DNA of 32,224 nt. Source: Nitrosomonadales bacterium. Lineage in GTDB: Bacteria > Pseudomonadota > Gammaproteobacteria > Burkholderiales > Gallionellaceae. The stretch is taken from positions 1 through 32,224 of the forward strand of contig JACRAQ010000072.1 of NCBI GenBank assembly GCA_016213335.1, given 5' to 3'. Positions 29,985 through 32,224 of this stretch are shown in pieces (position 1 is the stretch's first letter; every line of letters starts with the position of its first letter). The notes beneath the pieces are model-generated. The model was given only the letters and a program-made list of their open reading frames with translations. It searched no databases and had not been told where the DNA came from. The translations under genes were made by a program, and so were the position numbers.

Positions 29985-31058
29985 TTGAAGAAACTCGCAA
30001 TTGCCATACTGTTTTTAATGTTGGGAGTGATTGCCATGGAAATAAGTGCCGCAGAAACAAACGACAACCGGGACCCACGCTTTTCCCCCGACGGGAAGTC
30101 TCTCATCTTTGACCGCTGTTCGCCGGACTATCCGGACTGGTGCCGCATTCACGTCTACAACCTGGAAACCGGAACACTCGGCTACTACCTGCCACCGCCG
30201 GGGCAGTCTTGGGCGCAGGCGTATTTTTCTGATGCTGGTGATAAGGTCGTTTTTGTTACTAGGCCAGCAGGCGATCACACAAAGGAAATATTTAGCCAGC
30301 GCAATGAAATATTTCCCAAGTCCCAGATCGCCATCATGAGCTTGGATGGTTCAAACATGCGTGTGGTGACGAACACAGTCGGCTATAAGGGGATGCCAGC
30401 GTTTTCTCATTCGGGTAAGAAAGTCGTTTTCGCCCAAGCTGAAAAGATACGCGATTCCGGCAAGACCGTGGCGGCCCATTGGGACTTATGGGAGCTTGAT
30501 TTGGAAACGGGTGTGGTGGGGTTATTTGCTGGGCATTTCCAGTTTTACCAGCTTGGTTTGTCAACCTACTTTCCTGATGATCAGCGTGTGCTGGTCAATG
30601 GTGGTTCGCCCAAATCTCAAATCGGAGGGGCGCCAGAAGAGTTTTCTTCAAGGCTTAATGAATATAGCCGACGTTACAACAGTAGCGGAATATTCATGGT
30701 TAGGCGAGGGCAATCCGAGTTGGAACCGCCCTTGTTCACCAGCTTTTCCTACGCTCGAGAAGCGCGGCTAGATTCGCAAGGAAATTTTTTCTTCATAGCG
30801 ACTGGTGCTAAAGAGGGAACAAGAATACGTCGTTCAGGAAGGGATGGGCGTCAGTTCTCTTGGAGTTTGCCTCCCTTAGGTAAAGAGGGGGGGACTTTTT
30901 TGGGGACTGCTGTAGCCCATGATGGGCTACGTTTTGTTATGAGCGTAGCTTATGGTGACATCGCAGCTAAAAACATCAAGCTAATGCTGCTTGATACAAC
31001 AAACGGGCTGTGGGGGAGTATTTCTCTTCCGCACCAAGCCAAGCAAATCAATCGTTAA
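29985..31058 (+). CDS. Secreted TolB/PD40-like beta-propeller protein
   Basis: This 357-residue protein begins at a TTG (29985) with GAGGAG seven bases upstream and carries a signal peptide MKKLAIAILFLMLGVIAMEI ending near SAA. The body has about six blade-like repeats of the PD40/WD40-like type: DPRFSPDGKSLIFDR, FSDAGDKVVFVTR, AFSHSGKKVVFAQAE, YFPDDQRVLVNGG, LDSQGNFFFIAT and HDGLRFVMSV. Such propellers mediate periplasmic or surface protein contacts. It is followed after 39 bp by the PLA2-like gene on the same strand. A protective or accessory role toward that protein is conjecture. Its base composition is more AT-rich than the MSHA region. Confidence 0.75.
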   Translation: MKKLAIAILFLMLGVIAMEISAAETNDNRDPRFSPDGKSLIFDRCSPDYPDWCRIHVYNLETGTLGYYLPPPGQSWAQAYFSDAGDKVVFVTRPAGDHTKEIFSQRNEIFPKSQIAIMSLDGSNMRVVTNTVGYKGMPAFSHSGKKVVFAQAEKIRDSGKTVAAHWDLWELDLETGVVGLFAGHFQFYQLGLSTYFPDDQRVLVNGGSPKSQIGGAPEEFSSRLNEYSRRYNSSGIFMVRRGQSELEPPLFTSFSYAREARLDSQGNFFFIATGAKEGTRIRRSGRDGRQFSWSLPPLGKEGGTFLGTAVAHDGLRFVMSVAYGDIAAKNIKLMLLDTTNGLWGSISLPHQAKQINR

Positions 31059-31097
31059 CTTGATGGATAACCGGAGCACGACAAAGGGAGAAAAATC

Positions 31098-32114
31098 ATG
31101 AGCGGATTAGAGTTGTTGGTGCCGATCTTCGGCAATTATTGCGGCCCGGGCTGGTCGGACGGGCATCGTTTAGATCCAGGGGAAATACCGACGTTTACGC
31201 ATCCACCCAAGGAATTGCTAGGCCCAGACGGTGTGCTGCGCCCAAGTCCGCCTGATGTGTTATGTCTGGCACATGACCAGGCATATGCGGCTGCGGTCGG
31301 CTCCCCCAATGAGTACCAGTTGCAATTGCAAGCGGATATTAATTTGTTAAATGGTATTGCTGCAATGGACTGGAGTGGTCTCTCAGCCTTGGAAAGTGCT
31401 TACAGTGGGCTGATGGCCGTTGCGTTTGTAGCGAAAATCGGTGCAGTAGATATTCCGGGTACAATTTACGAAAACATCAAATCGGCAGCGATATCAACTT
31501 GGGATGGAATCAAAAATGCGTTTAACCCGGTAGGGCAATCGTATGCAGATGCTAATGGTAATTCTTTCTCATGTTCTGCGGATGCAACTGGGAATTTGGC
31601 ATTAAATTGTTCAACATCTTCGTTAAATCCAAACGGGACCAGGGTACCTATAGAAAGCTCCACCTTCAATCTCAACGGCCAACTCTTCAAACGCACCAAC
31701 TACGACGCTCCCGGCACGGTTTCGGTCACTGCGGACTTTACGCCCGGCCAGAGCCAGGTCGAATCGCTCAACGTGATCTACGACAACGGCACGAGCTGCA
31801 CACTCGACCCCCCGGCGCTCACCGAAGCGGAGCTGGCCGGATACGGCCTGTACAGCATGGACGGCATAGGCGGCAGGATCGGCCAGCTGGGGCTGCCCGG
31901 CAGCGGCGCATTCATGAGCGGCGGGTTCGCCGCGCTCAGCCCCGCCAATGCCAAACTCGACCAGAACGCCTTCACCATCGGCGGCCAAAGCTACGTCATG
32001 GGCAACAGCCTCACGGATTTTGCGGCGGGAGCGGGGCAGGGCTGGAACAGCCAGGGAAGCGGGGCCACGCCGGGCGCCTACTCGCCCTTGTATCTTTCTC
32101 TCCGTGGTGGTTAG
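31098..32114 (+). CDS. Protein with N-terminal phospholipase A2-like domain
   Basis: This 338-residue protein starts at an ATG with GGGAG upstream. Residues 12-18 read GNYCGPG, like the calcium-binding loop of phospholipase A2. Residues 52-63 read PDVLCLAHDQAY, fitting the D..C..HD..Y active-site helix, with His59 and Asp60. QADINLL at 78-84 supplies the second Asp (D80) expected opposite the His. There is no signal peptide. A hydrophobic stretch lies at about 100-118. The remaining 200 or so residues are not recognised; they are Gly/Ser/Asn-rich and resemble parts of repetitive surface proteins. Composition shifts from AT-rich to GC-rich near 31650, which suggests a fusion. It probably acts on phospholipids; a toxin role is possible but unproven. 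Confidence 0.6.
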   Translation: MSGLELLVPIFGNYCGPGWSDGHRLDPGEIPTFTHPPKELLGPDGVLRPSPPDVLCLAHDQAYAAAVGSPNEYQLQLQADINLLNGIAAMDWSGLSALESAYSGLMAVAFVAKIGAVDIPGTIYENIKSAAISTWDGIKNAFNPVGQSYADANGNSFSCSADATGNLALNCSTSSLNPNGTRVPIESSTFNLNGQLFKRTNYDAPGTVSVTADFTPGQSQVESLNVIYDNGTSCTLDPPALTEAELAGYGLYSMDGIGGRIGQLGLPGSGAFMSGGFAALSPANAKLDQNAFTIGGQSYVMGNSLTDFAAGAGQGWNSQGSGATPGAYSPLYLSLRGG

Positions 32115-32224
32115 CTACCATCACACGAAGCGGAGGCAGCTTGAGCCCACCCTTAAGGCTCGACCTTGTAGCGTAGATCAGGCCCTCTGCTTCACCTTTC
32201 GCCAGCACGGACACTGAACGGTAA
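32115..32224. other. Window end, no gene supported
   Basis: No terminator or convincing coding sequence follows the PLA2-like gene. A minus-strand frame begins at 32214 and runs into the 3' end of that gene but has no recognisable content. Confidence 0.5.

Noticed and set aside
32011-32214. 67-residue minus-strand frame at the window end
   Set aside because: It overlaps the 3' end of the PLA2-like gene, and nothing in it is recognisable.

Overview
The window looks like a chromosomal segment of a GC-rich betaproteobacterium, possibly of the Nitrosomonadales/Gallionellales type. This is inferred from gene content, the conserved order rhodanese-grxC-secB-gpsA, and the abundance of short intergenic palindromic repeats. 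No rRNA, tRNA or CRISPR array is visible.

Positions 1-22179 (minus strand, transcribed from right to left) hold a nearly complete mannose-sensitive haemagglutinin (MSHA) type IV pilus locus. The order is mshE (ATPase), mshG (platform), a FimV-like protein, two HDOD proteins, mshB, mshA (pilin), mshC, mshD, mshO, mshP (minor pilins), mshQ, mshI, a second PilN-like mshI, mshJ, mshK, mshL (secretin), mshM and the start of mshN, which runs off the left edge. Many genes overlap by ATGA or GTGA. MshI/I2/J/K/L are the counterparts of PilM/N/O/P/Q. MshE carries an MshEN-type c-di-GMP motif pair, and the FimV-like protein carries a similar pair. A small GIY-YIG gene, frameshifted and flanked by 26-bp inverted repeats, sits between mshL and mshM. 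The mshK leader region is made of repeat DNA.

Positions 22287-27701 are housekeeping genes: trmL on the plus strand, then on the minus strand a PglL-like O-oligosaccharyltransferase, a rhodanese, grxC, secB, an SH3-domain protein and gpsA. A 147-bp MITE-like element lies between trmL and gpsA and supplies the stop codons of both. A 146-bp copy lies at 29063-29208.

Positions 27702-32224 are accessory: arrays of G/C-rich palindromic repeats, an intact BrnA-type antitoxin next to a C-terminally truncated BrnT toxin, the second MITE, about 780 bp without a recognisable gene, and a plus-strand two-gene unit. That unit encodes a secreted TolB/PD40-like beta-propeller followed by a protein with a complete phospholipase A2-like active-site pattern. 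It is the least ordinary gene pair here and the best candidate for an undescribed system.
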